DNA from: Bradyrhizobium sp. WSM471
GTDB taxonomy: Bacteria > Pseudomonadota > Alphaproteobacteria > Rhizobiales > Xanthobacteraceae
Direction of reading: 5' to 3'
NCBI RefSeq assembly: GCF_000244915.1
Contig: NZ_CM001442.1
Span: 4,402,001 to 4,466,000, forward strand
DNA: 64,000 nt
This document shows positions 18,031 through 26,071 of the stretch, piece after piece (the stretch's first letter is position 1; every line of letters starts with the position of its first letter). The translations under genes and the position numbers were made by a program. The notes beneath the pieces are model-generated. The model ran no database searches. It was not told the DNA's origin and was given only the letters and a program-made list of their open reading frames with translations.

Positions 18031-18386
18031 TCGCCCCAAATACCACTTTGCCGGAGGCGTACCTAACCCGCTTTGGCTACGGGGCAGCGCTGTCCGGTCC
18101 TTTGCTCCGAGGCGGCCCACCACCGCGTCGAACGTGGTAACGATAACGCAACCCGAACACGGCGGAAATGGGGAGCGCACAGCGTTCACGCCGGGATGGT
18201 AAACGGGGCGTATGCGTTCGCCCCGTTGAACTACGGGGCACGGGCACCCTGCTCCGTGCCGCGGCCGGACATTCTGTTGCGCCAAATCCTCACTCCACCC
18301 CCATTGTCGCGCCGCTCACTGGAATTCTTTTGACTGTGCAAGGCCGCCCGCGTTTTCTCGCGTGCAGGGCGGAATGGAATGAGACG
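18031..18386. other. Intergenic region upstream of rlpA with a hairpin
   Basis: No gene is convincing here. At 18202-18227 the arms aacggggcg and cgccccgtt form a perfect 9-bp stem with an 8-base loop. There is no T-run, so it is not a classical terminator. The region must contain the rlpA promoter; no clear hexamers were identified. Confidence 0.5.
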
Positions 18387-18476
18387 ATGATCGAGACGGT
18401 TTCGGCACTGATGGGTTTGGTAAGCGCGGGGATCTTCCTGGCCCATGCGTTCGAAGGTTACCGCACGAGGGCCTGA
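18387..18476 (+). CDS. Small hydrophobic protein, 29 aa
   Basis: The product begins MIETVSALMGLVSAG and continues IFLAHAFEGYRTRA. It is a single predicted membrane helix with a charged tail. Similar tiny proteins with an IFLAHA core are, from memory, frequent in Bradyrhizobium. The ribosome site is weak (aatgag). Function unknown. Confidence 0.5.
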   Translation: MIETVSALMGLVSAGIFLAHAFEGYRTRA

Positions 18477-18577
18477 GGCGCTCGCGCGGACGGCAAGCAT
18501 CACCCTTTCAAGACGGCACGTTCGGAGATTTTTAATCGATCCGATCGAGCATCGCAGACGAGAGCGGCAGGTGTCCC

Positions 18578-18676
18578 ATGCGCAACCATGACCTCGTATC
18601 CGATGGCTTCCTGGCATTGACCGCCGGTGGTTTGGTCCTGCTGTGCTCCAGCCTCGTGGCATTGGCCTTCGCCTGA
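18578..18676 (+). CDS. Small membrane protein, 32 aa
   Basis: The product starts MRNHDLVSDGFLALTAGG and has one hydrophobic helix (LVLLCSSLVALAFA) reaching the C-terminus. The sequence ggcagg sits about seven bases before the ATG. It follows the 29-aa gene by 101 bp on the same strand. Function unknown. Confidence 0.45.
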   Translation: MRNHDLVSDGFLALTAGGLVLLCSSLVALAFA

Positions 18677-18704
18677 GCACCCCAGCAATTCCCGAGAAAT
18701 ACGT

Positions 18705-19007
18705 TTACCGCAGTCCAAGCAGCGAACGCCGATAGAGGCTGTCACGGGCTTCGTTCAGGCAGACGAAGCTGCCGGTAAAACCCTGGCCGTACCGCTTCTG
18801 GCTTTTGCCGTAGTAGATACCTTTGCTGAAATCGAGCCAGACGACCCGGTCGTGCGGGCAATGACGCTGCGCCTGCGCCTCGTAGCGAAATGGCGTCAGC
18901 GGTGTGGCCGATACCTCAGCGCCACTGCAGCCGACCAGGATCGCAACGGCGAGCGCGATCGCGCCGGGCCATTTGCCAAAGCCGCTCCAAGATACTCCGC
19001 AAGCCAC
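18705..19007 (-). CDS. Small putative lipoprotein of unknown function
   Basis: With a GTG start at 19007 (gggagg just upstream) the product is 100 aa. It has a short export signal with lipobox ILVGC near residue 24. The mature domain has an even pattern of aromatic and basic residues: FRYEAQAQRHCPHDRVVWLDF, then KGIYYGKSQKRYG and SFVCLNEARDSLYRRSLL, with two cysteines that could form a disulfide. I recall this pattern as a recurring short secreted protein in Bradyrhizobium. The open frame upstream of 19007 looks non-coding. Confidence 0.7.
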   Translation of the reverse strand: MACGVSWSGFGKWPGAIALAVAILVGCSGAEVSATPLTPFRYEAQAQRHCPHDRVVWLDFSKGIYYGKSQKRYGQGFTGSFVCLNEARDSLYRRSLLGLR

Positions 19008-19166
19008 ACCCCGCCTCCCGATCCTGGCCGTCGCACGAAGGCCGCTCGGGCACGATAGCACGAAACAGCACGGTCTTCGGAAAGCGACACGCGCCTCACG
19101 TCTTCCGCGGGCCACCTTGTCGGGTTACAGGAATGGAGGATGATCTTGGTGCGAGGATGCTGCTGA

Positions 19167-19751
19167 ATGTCGGTTGAGCCCGGACCCGAACTCCGCACCG
19201 AACCGCGCCTGCCGTTGCCGCGCCTGGGCTTGATCCCAATGGTGATCTTCGGCTCGCGCTGGCTGCAACTGCCGCTCTATTTCGGGCTGATCGTGGCGCA
19301 ATGCGTCTACATCGCGCTGTTCCTCAAGGAGCTCTGGCATCTCTCCTGGCACGCCCTCGACCTCACCGAGCAGCAGATCATGATGAGCGTGCTGGCGCTG
19401 ATCGACGTCGTGATGATCTCCAACCTGCTCGTGATGGTGATCGTCGGCGGCTACGAGACGTTCGTCTCTCGGCTCGAGCTCCAGGGCCACCCCGACGAGC
19501 CGGAATGGCTCGGCCACGTCAACGCGAGCGTCCTGAAGATCAAGCTCGCCATGGCCATCATCGGCATCTCCTCGATCGCGCTGCTGCGGACCTTCATCGA
19601 GGCCGGCAATCTGGGATCGAACCGCGCCGGCTTTACCGAGACCGGCGTGATGTGGCAGGTGCTGATCCACCTCACCTTCGTCGTCTCGGCGATCGGCATT
19701 GCCTATGTCGACCGACTGAGCGACTCCGGGGCGCGTAACCATGCGGAGTGA
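19167..19751 (+). CDS. UPF0114 (YqhA) family inner-membrane protein
   Basis: This 194-aa protein has three to four hydrophobic helices. Family hallmarks are visible: FGSRWLQLPLYFGLI near the N-terminus, ALIDVVMISNLLVMVIVGGYETFVSR in the middle, and HVNASVLKIKLAMAIIGISSIALLRTFIEA. The family is widespread but of unknown function. It is divergently oriented from the small lipoprotein gene and converges with the ATPase zeta gene. Confidence 0.92.
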   Translation: MSVEPGPELRTEPRLPLPRLGLIPMVIFGSRWLQLPLYFGLIVAQCVYIALFLKELWHLSWHALDLTEQQIMMSVLALIDVVMISNLLVMVIVGGYETFVSRLELQGHPDEPEWLGHVNASVLKIKLAMAIIGISSIALLRTFIEAGNLGSNRAGFTETGVMWQVLIHLTFVVSAIGIAYVDRLSDSGARNHAE

Positions 19752-19769
19752 GCCTCGAGCGCCGGCTTG

Positions 19770-20087
19770 CTACTTGTCCGCTTCGAGTTGCTGCAACGCC
19801 TGGTGCAAGCATTCCTGAAGCTTGGCTGCGACCTGTTCGCGGGCGACGCCTTTGGCGGCAAGATCACCTGACACCTTGTCGAGGATCTCGTCCATCGTCC
19901 GGTTCTCCAGATGGTCCGTCACCAACGCCGTCGCGTAGCCGGCTGCGGCATCGCCGCTGAGGCCGAGCTCGGTTGCGGCCCAGAGCCCGAGCAGCTTGTT
20001 GGACCGGGCCGTGGCCTTGAACATGAGCTCCTCGTCGTGGACGAATTTGGCCTCAAAGCCCTGCTCGCGCTTGTCGAACGTGGTCAT
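19770..20087 (-). CDS. F1Fo-ATP synthase zeta (inhibitory) subunit, DUF1476
   Basis: At 105 aa this matches the alphaproteobacterial zeta subunit, which inhibits reverse ATPase activity of the F1 motor. The N-terminus MTTFDKREQGFEAKFVHDEE is the inhibitory segment, followed by the four-helix bundle (NKLLGLWAATELGL, DHLENRTMDEILDKVSGDL). I chose ATG 20087 (ggagctgacc upstream) because family members start MTTFDKRE; an ATG four codons upstream is less likely. It is far from other ATPase genes in this window, as is usual. Confidence 0.93.
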   Translation of the reverse strand: MTTFDKREQGFEAKFVHDEELMFKATARSNKLLGLWAATELGLSGDAAAGYATALVTDHLENRTMDEILDKVSGDLAAKGVAREQVAAKLQECLHQALQQLEADK

Positions 20088-20167
20088 GGTCAGCTCCATT
20101 GTCATTTTCGCTGATCGGGTTCGGACTGGCTGGAAGCGAACGTCTCCGTGGTTCAAATCAGGATCAT

Positions 20168-20269
20168 ATGAAGTCTCCGGCGGAAGCCAAACGCCGTCAA
20201 GCCCGCTCGGCTGCGCCCACCGGGCCCGTGCAGGACACGGACCAGCTCTACGCCAGCCAGCTCGGCTAG
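20168..20269 (+). CDS. Possible 33-aa hypothetical protein
   Basis: The frame reads MKSPAEAKRRQARSAAP and ends QLYASQLG. An agga lies five bases before the ATG. It is hydrophilic with no recognisable domain. Conservation would be needed to accept it. Confidence 0.25.
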   Translation: MKSPAEAKRRQARSAAPTGPVQDTDQLYASQLG

Positions 20270-20337
20270 GCAGGGATATTTACTATTCGTTAAGCAGACT
20301 CAGCGCCGCATGGCCCGGGGACATCGAGAGCTGACGC

Positions 20338-20562
20338 ATGAACAAAGAACTGCGGGAGTTTCGACGACTTGAACGGGTCTGCCTGGAGCAGGCAGCCCTC
20401 TCCACCATGGACCTCGCGCGAAGCGGGTTGCTCAAGGTCGCCGACGATTGTCGCGTCGCGGCCGAAGCGATCGAGGCGCAATCGCCTCGCAGACCTTTTG
20501 CAAGTGCCGTTCAGGCGCTGAAGCAGGCTTTGAGCGTGACGCGCATCCCGCACCGGCACTGA
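20338..20562 (+). CDS. Hypothetical helical protein, 74 aa
   Basis: The product begins MNKELREFRRLERVCLEQA and is predicted fully alpha-helical with many Ala, Arg and Leu residues. It has no membrane segment. The pattern resembles short Bradyrhizobium proteins of unknown function. Start ATG at 20338 with gagag upstream. No further role can be given. Confidence 0.6.
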   Translation: MNKELREFRRLERVCLEQAALSTMDLARSGLLKVADDCRVAAEAIEAQSPRRPFASAVQALKQALSVTRIPHRH

Positions 20563-20611
20563 GGTTGGCGCTCGCGGGCAAGGACATCTTTGACGGGGCG
20601 ACCGCGTGCGG

Positions 20612-20803
20612 TCAGCCCTTCGCCTCCGTCTGTTCACGAGCCAACCGTTCGGCCCTCAGCCGTTCCTTGTTGGCATAGAACGCCTTCTGCGCCGCTTCGT
20701 GCTCGCGCATGGCTTTTTCGGCTTCGATACGGCGTGTCGCATCGCGCGCCTGCCGCTGTTCGGGGGTCAAGGGCTTGCGCCGGTAGGAAATGTCTTCCGT
20801 CAT
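20612..20803 (-). CDS. Hypothetical charged coiled-coil-like protein, 63 aa
   Basis: The product MTEDISYRRKPLTPEQRQARD continues as one long highly charged helix rich in Arg, Glu, Lys and Ala (EAEKAMREHEAAQKAFYANKE). Heptad-like spacing suggests coiled coil. Function unknown. It is convergent with the 74-aa gene. Confidence 0.65.
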   Translation of the reverse strand: MTEDISYRRKPLTPEQRQARDATRRIEAEKAMREHEAAQKAFYANKERLRAERLAREQTEAKG

Positions 20804-20880
20804 GGCCAGATAACGCGGAGGTCAGGGAAGGGTTCCCCTTGGTCCCGCCGGGCGGCAGTGTGGGCGGACTGCATAAATGT

Positions 20881-20907
20881 GCGAAAACAACCCCATGCAC
20901 AGTAGCC
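20881..20907 (+). repeat. 27-bp dispersed intergenic repeat, copy 2
   Basis: Identical over 27 bp to the copy at 1327-1353 but on the opposite strand. It lies in the 129-bp gap between the 63-aa protein gene and the EEP nuclease gene. Confidence 0.85.
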
Positions 20908-20932
20908 AAGTCCTTCTGCAGACAGCACTTTT

Positions 20933-21628
20933 TTATCGCGCTTTTGATGCGTTTGACCCCGCAGCGATCTCGATGTCTGCAATCAAAGGCAAATGGTCTG
21001 AATAGGCCCTCGCCTCTTGGTCGGTCCAAACCTTCCCGATCGGGCTGTCGGACGTCGCATAGATCCGGTCAAGCCGCAGCAGGGGCAAACGCGACGGGAA
21101 AGTTCGCAGCCGCGTCCGGTTTGGGCAGACCTGCGCGAGCACGCGCCGCACCGATTTGATCCAGAACCAGTCGTTGAAATCCCCGAGGACGACGGTCATT
21201 CCAGGCTTCACCAGGCTCACCAGCGCCTGAGCCTGCGCGTGGCGCTCGTGGATGCTCAAGCCGAGATGCGTGGCCACCACGCGGACCTCGCCGACGGGCG
21301 TCAGCAGTCCCGCGGCGATCGCTCGGCGCGGCTCGCGCTCACGATACGACACGTCGACGATCTCGGGCGGGCCGGAGAATGGGAAGCGGCTCAGCAGCGT
21401 CTGGCCGTAGTCGCCATCGGCCGTGACGATCGATTTGGCGTGAACACGGTGATCGCCGACGACACTCGCCAGCTTCGCAAACGGATCGTCTGATCGCGAT
21501 CGCGAATCCACCTCCTGAAGCGCGACGACATCGGGAGCCCATTTGCGAATGATGGAACAGATACCCTCGAGATCGAATTTCGGATTGAGATTGAAGGTGC
21601 CATGCACATTCCACGTCATGAAGCGCAT
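20933..21628 (-). CDS. Endonuclease/exonuclease/phosphatase (EEP) family protein
   Basis: This 231-aa protein has the metal-dependent EEP fold. Motifs: MTWNVHGTFN (Asn), ALQEVDSR (catalytic Glu), VVATHLGLS, VLGDFNDWFW (Asp/Asn) and the terminal YSDHLPLIADIE (Asp-His). Substrates in the family include DNA, phospholipids and phosphoesters, so specificity is open. The ATG at 21628 overlaps the upstream PLD gene's stop by one base (tgatg), so translation is coupled. The pairing with a phospholipase D suggests lipid or nucleic acid phosphodiester processing. Confidence 0.85.
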   Translation of the reverse strand: MRFMTWNVHGTFNLNPKFDLEGICSIIRKWAPDVVALQEVDSRSRSDDPFAKLASVVGDHRVHAKSIVTADGDYGQTLLSRFPFSGPPEIVDVSYREREPRRAIAAGLLTPVGEVRVVATHLGLSIHERHAQAQALVSLVKPGMTVVLGDFNDWFWIKSVRRVLAQVCPNRTRLRTFPSRLPLLRLDRIYATSDSPIGKVWTDQEARAYSDHLPLIADIEIAAGSNASKAR

Positions 21629-23805
21629 CAGCGCCTCCCGGCGAGCCACGTCGCGACGAATTGCGCGCCTGCGCAGATCGCGAGCCAGCCCAGGAACGCC
21701 AGTGCGAGGAGCGATATGTTGACCCAGGACGCGTTATTGGCGAGATCTGCGATCTGAGCACCCAGAACTGCCATGGCGAGAATGCCGGGGGTCATGCCGA
21801 GCAGCGTTCCGACCAGGAAGTCACGCAGCGGCAGCGTGCTCGCGCCAGCCACGACATTCACCACCGAGAACGGCGCGATCGGAATCATCCGGATGACGAC
21901 GACGGCCAGAATGCCCTTGCCGACAACACGCTCCTGGATGCGCGCGGTACGTCGCCCCAGCAAACGCTGGAGACGTTCGCGGCCGAGTGCCCGTCCGATC
22001 GCAAACAGGACAAAGGCGCTGAGCGAGACGCCCGTCATGGCGGTGGCGAAGCCCAGCCATGGTCCGAGTGCGGCAGCAGTCGCCGCAATGAGCACGAGAA
22101 CCGGAAACACCACCAGCCCGCCGACGACGAAAGCTGCAATCGCGAATGGCGGTCCCCAGATGGAGTGCGCGTAGGCGGACAGGAATGTCGACATCCGGCC
22201 CGCGTCGGCGAAATCGCTCAAGGAGGTGTAAGACCAGGCCATCGCCAGTCCCAAAAGCGCGACGGCTATCGCGACCATCCCGATGATCGTCTTCGTGCTC
22301 CACATGCGCGATGCCGCCCGCTCCAGATGCAGAGGCCGCTCGGGGTCCGCCACGGGCTGAACCATCGTGGCCAGAGTGCTGGTCAGCACCGAGGACTCCA
22401 CTTGCCGCAGCGCCTTCGTCCCACCGGTTCTCGAGACGTCGTCCAGGAGCGCAAAAAGACGATCTTCGTTTTGCGCGACGGTCTGTTCGTCGAGATCGCA
22501 GAAATGGGCGATCAGGCGACGGCGGACCGAGGAGATGAACTCGCGGTGCTCGTCTGATGCGGCTTCAAAGATCAGGTCGCACTCGCTGTCGGCGCCCATC
22601 GATCGATTGTTTAGATTGGCCGAACCGATCCTCAAGATCCGATCGTCGACGATCATGAGCTTGCTGTGCACCATCACGGCCGCTTCCGAGTCCCCATTCC
22701 GCGACACCGGGTAGACGAAGCGGATGCGATCGGCGACGCCGGCCGAACTGAAGCAATCGATGAAAGCGCCCCGGCCGTTCTGCATGGCTTGGGATTCCAA
22801 CCATGAGGAATGCAGTTTTGGCGTGACGACCAGAACCCGAAGCGAAGGCACGCGCAGCATCTGCTCCGCCAGTTCGCGCGCGATCCTGGTGGCGCTGGTG
22901 AACTGGTTCTCGATATACACGAAGCTCGTCGCGGACCGGATCGCTGCGATCAATGAGCGTTCGACCTCCCTGAGCGTCGAACCTGCCGGACAAACCACCT
23001 CGGTCCTGGCGATACCCACCGGCATATGCTCAGCCTCGACCGGCACATTCGCCGGCCAGCGCAAGCTTTTCAGCGGACCCCGATCATCAATCTGTTGGCC
23101 TGCCGCGCGCCAGCGTTGCTCCACGAGGTCGAACAGCCACGCCGCCGCATCCCCGTCGACCACGCATTGAACATCATGAAACGGCAGGTATGGCTTGCCC
23201 TGGGGATCACAGCGCGATGCGTGATCGGCGCGGTGATCACTGGTGTCCCAGCGCCTGATCGTCAGATCGAGTCCGCCGACGAACGCCAGCGAACCGTCGA
23301 CACAGACGATCTTCTGGTGTTGGGCCGAACCAAATGGAAGCGTGGAATCCAGCTGAAACCGGACGCGGCCATCTGTGTCGGCGGTAAACTTGGCCGCGGA
23401 ATTCCATTCCCTCTCGGAAGCGTAGAACGAGACGAAGTCCCAGACGAGAATGTTGATCCGCAAGGTCGGACGTCGCTGGACCAGCGCGCGCAGGAATGGG
23501 CCGAGCTGTTCCGGCAAGCCATCATCCGCTCGCCCGGACTCTCCGACCAGCCTGGTCTCGCTGTGGATATCCCAACCGACGATATAAACGAGATCCTGCG
23601 CCTGCAGCAGGGCCTCCCGCAGGGCCGCGAAATAAGCGGCGGCATCGTTGAGAACCGCCACACGCCGCGCCTCGCACCGCCGCCAGACGGTGTCGCCGGG
23701 GATCAGGGTCGATGAGCTCTGAAGCAGGGAGACCTCGCAATTTGCGTTCGCCGTTGAAACGCGCTGAGCACGCAACGTGTTCCCCAACTCAGAACCATGG
23801 GTCAA
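21628..23805 (-). CDS. Phospholipase D-like protein fused to a VTT/DedA-type membrane domain
   Basis: This 725-aa fusion has two HKD catalytic motifs of the phospholipase D superfamily: HQKIVCVDG at about residue 163 and HSKLMIVDD at about 380, each followed by the usual G-G or G-S-x-N box. From about residue 500 there are five to six hydrophobic helices with the VTT (SNARE-associated) pattern FVLFAIGRALGRERLQRLLG and RMIPIAPFSVVNVVAGAS. Such fusions are known and are thought to remodel membrane phospholipids. No ATG suits the start: the frame begins at a TTG (23805) with no good ribosome site, and TTG codons lie at residues 7 and 11, so the exact N-terminus is uncertain. Confidence 0.88.
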   Translation of the reverse strand: MTHGSELGNTLRAQRVSTANANCEVSLLQSSSTLIPGDTVWRRCEARRVAVLNDAAAYFAALREALLQAQDLVYIVGWDIHSETRLVGESGRADDGLPEQLGPFLRALVQRRPTLRINILVWDFVSFYASEREWNSAAKFTADTDGRVRFQLDSTLPFGSAQHQKIVCVDGSLAFVGGLDLTIRRWDTSDHRADHASRCDPQGKPYLPFHDVQCVVDGDAAAWLFDLVEQRWRAAGQQIDDRGPLKSLRWPANVPVEAEHMPVGIARTEVVCPAGSTLREVERSLIAAIRSATSFVYIENQFTSATRIARELAEQMLRVPSLRVLVVTPKLHSSWLESQAMQNGRGAFIDCFSSAGVADRIRFVYPVSRNGDSEAAVMVHSKLMIVDDRILRIGSANLNNRSMGADSECDLIFEAASDEHREFISSVRRRLIAHFCDLDEQTVAQNEDRLFALLDDVSRTGGTKALRQVESSVLTSTLATMVQPVADPERPLHLERAASRMWSTKTIIGMVAIAVALLGLAMAWSYTSLSDFADAGRMSTFLSAYAHSIWGPPFAIAAFVVGGLVVFPVLVLIAATAAALGPWLGFATAMTGVSLSAFVLFAIGRALGRERLQRLLGRRTARIQERVVGKGILAVVVIRMIPIAPFSVVNVVAGASTLPLRDFLVGTLLGMTPGILAMAVLGAQIADLANNASWVNISLLALAFLGWLAICAGAQFVATWLAGRR

Positions 23806-23849
23806 TGTTCAGCGTGTGAGGATTCCGGCGCCACAGTCTCCCCTCGCCG

Positions 23850-24146
23850 CTACTTGGTTCGGACCGCCTTTGCACCAGCGCCCTTCAAGGCGTCTGCAAT
23901 CTTCTCGGGTGCATCGCCGTGAAAGTCCACGGAGACCTCGATTGGACCTTCCAGCTTCTGATGCCCCTCCGGCGCAGGCGCGGTCTTGGCGTCTGGACCG
24001 GCCGGGCGTGTCCCCGATGTGTTCGCACCACCGGCGGCCTGGACGAAGACGTCGCTTCGCGGCACGCCGCATTCCTGCACGACATGCTCAACCGCAAGCT
24101 CGGCGCCGCGGCGCGTGTCGAATTCTCCGATGATCGTGCTTTCCAA
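23850..24146 (-). CDS. Hypothetical protein with alpha-beta repeat-like fold, 98 aa
   Basis: The product begins MESTIIGEFDTRRGAELAVEH and looks like a small ferredoxin-like fold in which one strand-helix unit is followed by a Gly/Pro/Ala linker and a second strand (EVSVDFHGDAPEKIADALK). The start is TTG at 24146; ggaggg five bases upstream makes this convincing. It sits 44 bp from the PLD gene on the same strand and may be co-transcribed with it. Function unknown. Confidence 0.7.
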   Translation of the reverse strand: MESTIIGEFDTRRGAELAVEHVVQECGVPRSDVFVQAAGGANTSGTRPAGPDAKTAPAPEGHQKLEGPIEVSVDFHGDAPEKIADALKGAGAKAVRTK

Positions 24147-24218
24147 GGGCGCCCTCCGTGGCTGGACCAGAGGGCGAACAACAGGCCAGCGAGGGACAGG
24201 TTCCTGACGCGCGGGCGT

Positions 24219-24323
24219 TTAGAACCGGACGATCCCGAACACGACAAGCAGCGCGAGCGTGATCACCCCCGAGACCAGCAGCGAACCGAGACATCCCAGC
24301 CGATTCGAGAAAAAGAAGAACAT
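24219..24323 (-). CDS. Small single-helix membrane protein, 34 aa
   Basis: The product MFFFFSNRLGCLGSLLVSG is followed by a hydrophobic stretch ITLALLVVFGIVRF. I recall tiny proteins opening MFFFF-SNRLGC as recurrent in Bradyrhizobium, which supports a real gene. Its ATG is 24323. Function unknown. Confidence 0.65.
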   Translation of the reverse strand: MFFFFSNRLGCLGSLLVSGVITLALLVVFGIVRF

Positions 24324-24403
24324 GCCTCGTCCATCCCATAGCTTGGTGACGGGCTAAGTTCTCCCACTCGACAGCGTTCCTGGAGGGTTTTGGGAGGCGC
24401 GAA

Positions 24404-24439
24404 CAAGAACCAATCCAAGAACCAATCCAAGAACCATTC
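24404..24439. repeat. Three tandem 12-bp repeats
   Basis: Unit caagaaccaatc occurs at 24404-24415 and 24416-24427, then caagaaccattc at 24428-24439. The array is intergenic, just upstream of the 68-aa gene at 24464. Confidence 0.9.
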
Positions 24440-24463
24440 ATTGAGCGGGACGTTGAGTCCGCG

Positions 24464-24670
24464 ATGTCAGACGCTTTTGATTATTTCCGAGCGCATGCGG
24501 TCCGGGCGCTTTGCAAGGCCCGGGCGATGCCGCGCGGACGCATGAAACATCTGCAAACCGTCGTGGCCCGGATCTACCACCTGCTGACAAAGGAGGCGGC
24601 CTATGGGCCGAACCTGCAGCATATGGACGACTTCCGCGCAGCCCAGAAGCTCGAAAAGTCCATCGACTGA
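24464..24670 (+). CDS. Hypothetical helical protein, 68 aa
   Basis: The product MSDAFDYFRAHAVRALCKARA continues with a basic helical middle (MKHLQTVVARIYHLLTKEAA) and an acidic tail. There is no membrane segment or known motif. It lies directly after the 12-bp repeat array, which may affect its expression. Function unknown. Confidence 0.6.
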   Translation: MSDAFDYFRAHAVRALCKARAMPRGRMKHLQTVVARIYHLLTKEAAYGPNLQHMDDFRAAQKLEKSID

Positions 24671-24700
24671 ACTGCAATGGCGGTGACGCTGCACGCCCCC

Positions 24701-25150
24701 CGACGCGTTCAGCTCTCTTTGGGAGCGGTCCTTGATTGCGACTCGCCAAGCCCTGGATTGATGGCGATCGACGCGCCGGCGGCGCCGCCGGCTTCATAGG
24801 CCGTCATCGACCATCCGGCTGGCGCTGCGCTGGGTCCGCATCTTCAGGTCGAGCTTGTCGAACTCCGCACCGACCACCGAGGTCTTGAGAACCACCAGCC
24901 CGCGGCCGGTGCTTTCGTTGACCTGATCGCGACCGGCCTTGATCGCCACCAGCCTCTGCGCGATTGACGCCACCATCCCGAGCGCGAAGGAGGCATTGGC
25001 CAGATGCCGCTGCCGGAACCTGCTGTACTCGACCGAGGTCTTGAACCGGCCAAGTTCGGCGCGCACGGCGCCGTCGATCAATTTGGCGCGCAACGCCTGG
25101 ATGCGGAGCTTCAGCTTGTCGAGCGTGGCAGGATTGGAGGTCTGATGCAC
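24701..25150 (-). pseudogene. Decayed duplicate of the DUF2786-like gene
   Basis: This is a second copy of the gene at 26072-26827. It starts at a GTG (25150) like the parent and reads MHQTSNPATLDKLKLRIQALR. Compared with the parent it lacks 98 residues (294 bp) right after RIQALRAK, which removes the DUF2786 core. It also lacks two residues in SRFRHQQRH (here SRFRQRH), and a 2-base deletion near 24809 shifts the frame after SRMV, so it ends DDGL. DNA similarity continues past the early stop to about 24701. Whether the shortened 118-aa product is made is unknown. Confidence 0.9.
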
Positions 25151-25299
25151 TGATTATCTGCCGCGATAGCGCGGACGTGATTTAACGTGCCCGGTCGCTT
25201 GGGTGAGCTTTGGGCCTTGCGGGAACCAAGGCCCAGACCTGCCATTAGCTTCTGCCACCTTAAAGCTCTCCTTGAGGGCTTCATACTCGGAGAATTCAG

Positions 25300-25554
25300 A
25301 TGCGCACCACAGTCCTCGTCCTATTGATGCTTCTGGGATTTCTATCTGCCGCGCGTGCAGAGCGCGACTATCCCTGGTGTGTCGTTGGCGACGATCTCAG
25401 CTGGCCCGGCGAGTGCATGTACGAGACCCGGGAGCAATGCATGGCTTCGGCATCCGGCCGCTGGAATACGACGTGTGACATCAATCCGCGCGTGAGGTTC
25501 AACCAGCAGGCCCAGCCCACCACAAAGAAGCTGCAGGAACGACGCGGGCATTAG
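25300..25554 (+). CDS. DUF3551-like small secreted protein
   Basis: At 84 aa this has a Sec signal peptide (MRTTVLVLLMLLGFLSAARA) followed by ERDYPWCVVGDDLSWPGECMY and REQCMASASGRWNTTCDINPR. The YPWC opening, the spaced cysteines and the EQCMA...C..NP pattern fit the DUF3551 family, which is greatly expanded in Bradyrhizobium and of unknown function. Four cysteines probably form disulfides in the periplasm. Confidence 0.85.
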   Translation: MRTTVLVLLMLLGFLSAARAERDYPWCVVGDDLSWPGECMYETREQCMASASGRWNTTCDINPRVRFNQQAQPTTKKLQERRGH

Positions 25555-26071
25555 TGGCTGGTCCGGCGGGAAGTCGACAAGGCGCCGCCCCCGGGCGCGA
25601 CTGGCATGGGTGACCTGACCGCTGCTCGTATTTTCCGCTTCCCGCGCGGGCAATCTGCGCGGCTCAAGGAACGACCAGGCGCCCTGCCCGCTGCCGTGTG
25701 CAGGGCAGCCCACGAAGCCATTTCGCAGGGCCACGAAGCACCCCCGAAACAATCCGCGATTAGCCTCGTTGCCAATCAACAATGGGGACGGCGATCATGT
25801 TGGATATGCTTATGGACGCGATCTACGGGGGCGTCATTTCGGCCTCGGTTCCTGGGATGAAGACCCAGGGACCAGGCGATGCACGTTCGAGAGCCGCCGT
25901 CACCAGCGCTGCTTGGCTGCCAGAATTGATTGAAGCGCTGGAAAACTTCGCTGCGCTTCCCGCGCCCCATCAATCGGAAGTCGACGCCTGCCATGCTCGG
26001 TTGCGACTTCCAAGCGACCAAGGTCAACCGACGCTGCACTGACCGGAGGTCGTAGGCCTCCCCCAATGCGT
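25555..26071. other. Region without a convincing gene between DUF3551 and DUF2786 genes
   Basis: Several overlapping open frames exist on both strands but none has family-like features. The best candidate is listed separately at 25797-26042. DNA similarity to the decayed duplicate begins near 26063. Confidence 0.5.
25797..26042 (+). CDS. Possible hypothetical protein, 81 aa
   Basis: The frame reads MLDMLMDAIYGGVISASVPGM and ends in a hydrophilic tail with ELIEALENFAALPAPHQSEVDACH. It could be real, but frames on the opposite strand are equally open and no domain is recognised. Confidence 0.3.
   Translation: MLDMLMDAIYGGVISASVPGMKTQGPGDARSRAAVTSAAWLPELIEALENFAALPAPHQSEVDACHARLRLPSDQGQPTLH

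Noticed and set aside
24404..24439. Possible CRISPR-like array
   Set aside because: Only three contiguous 12-bp units with no spacers and no cas genes.
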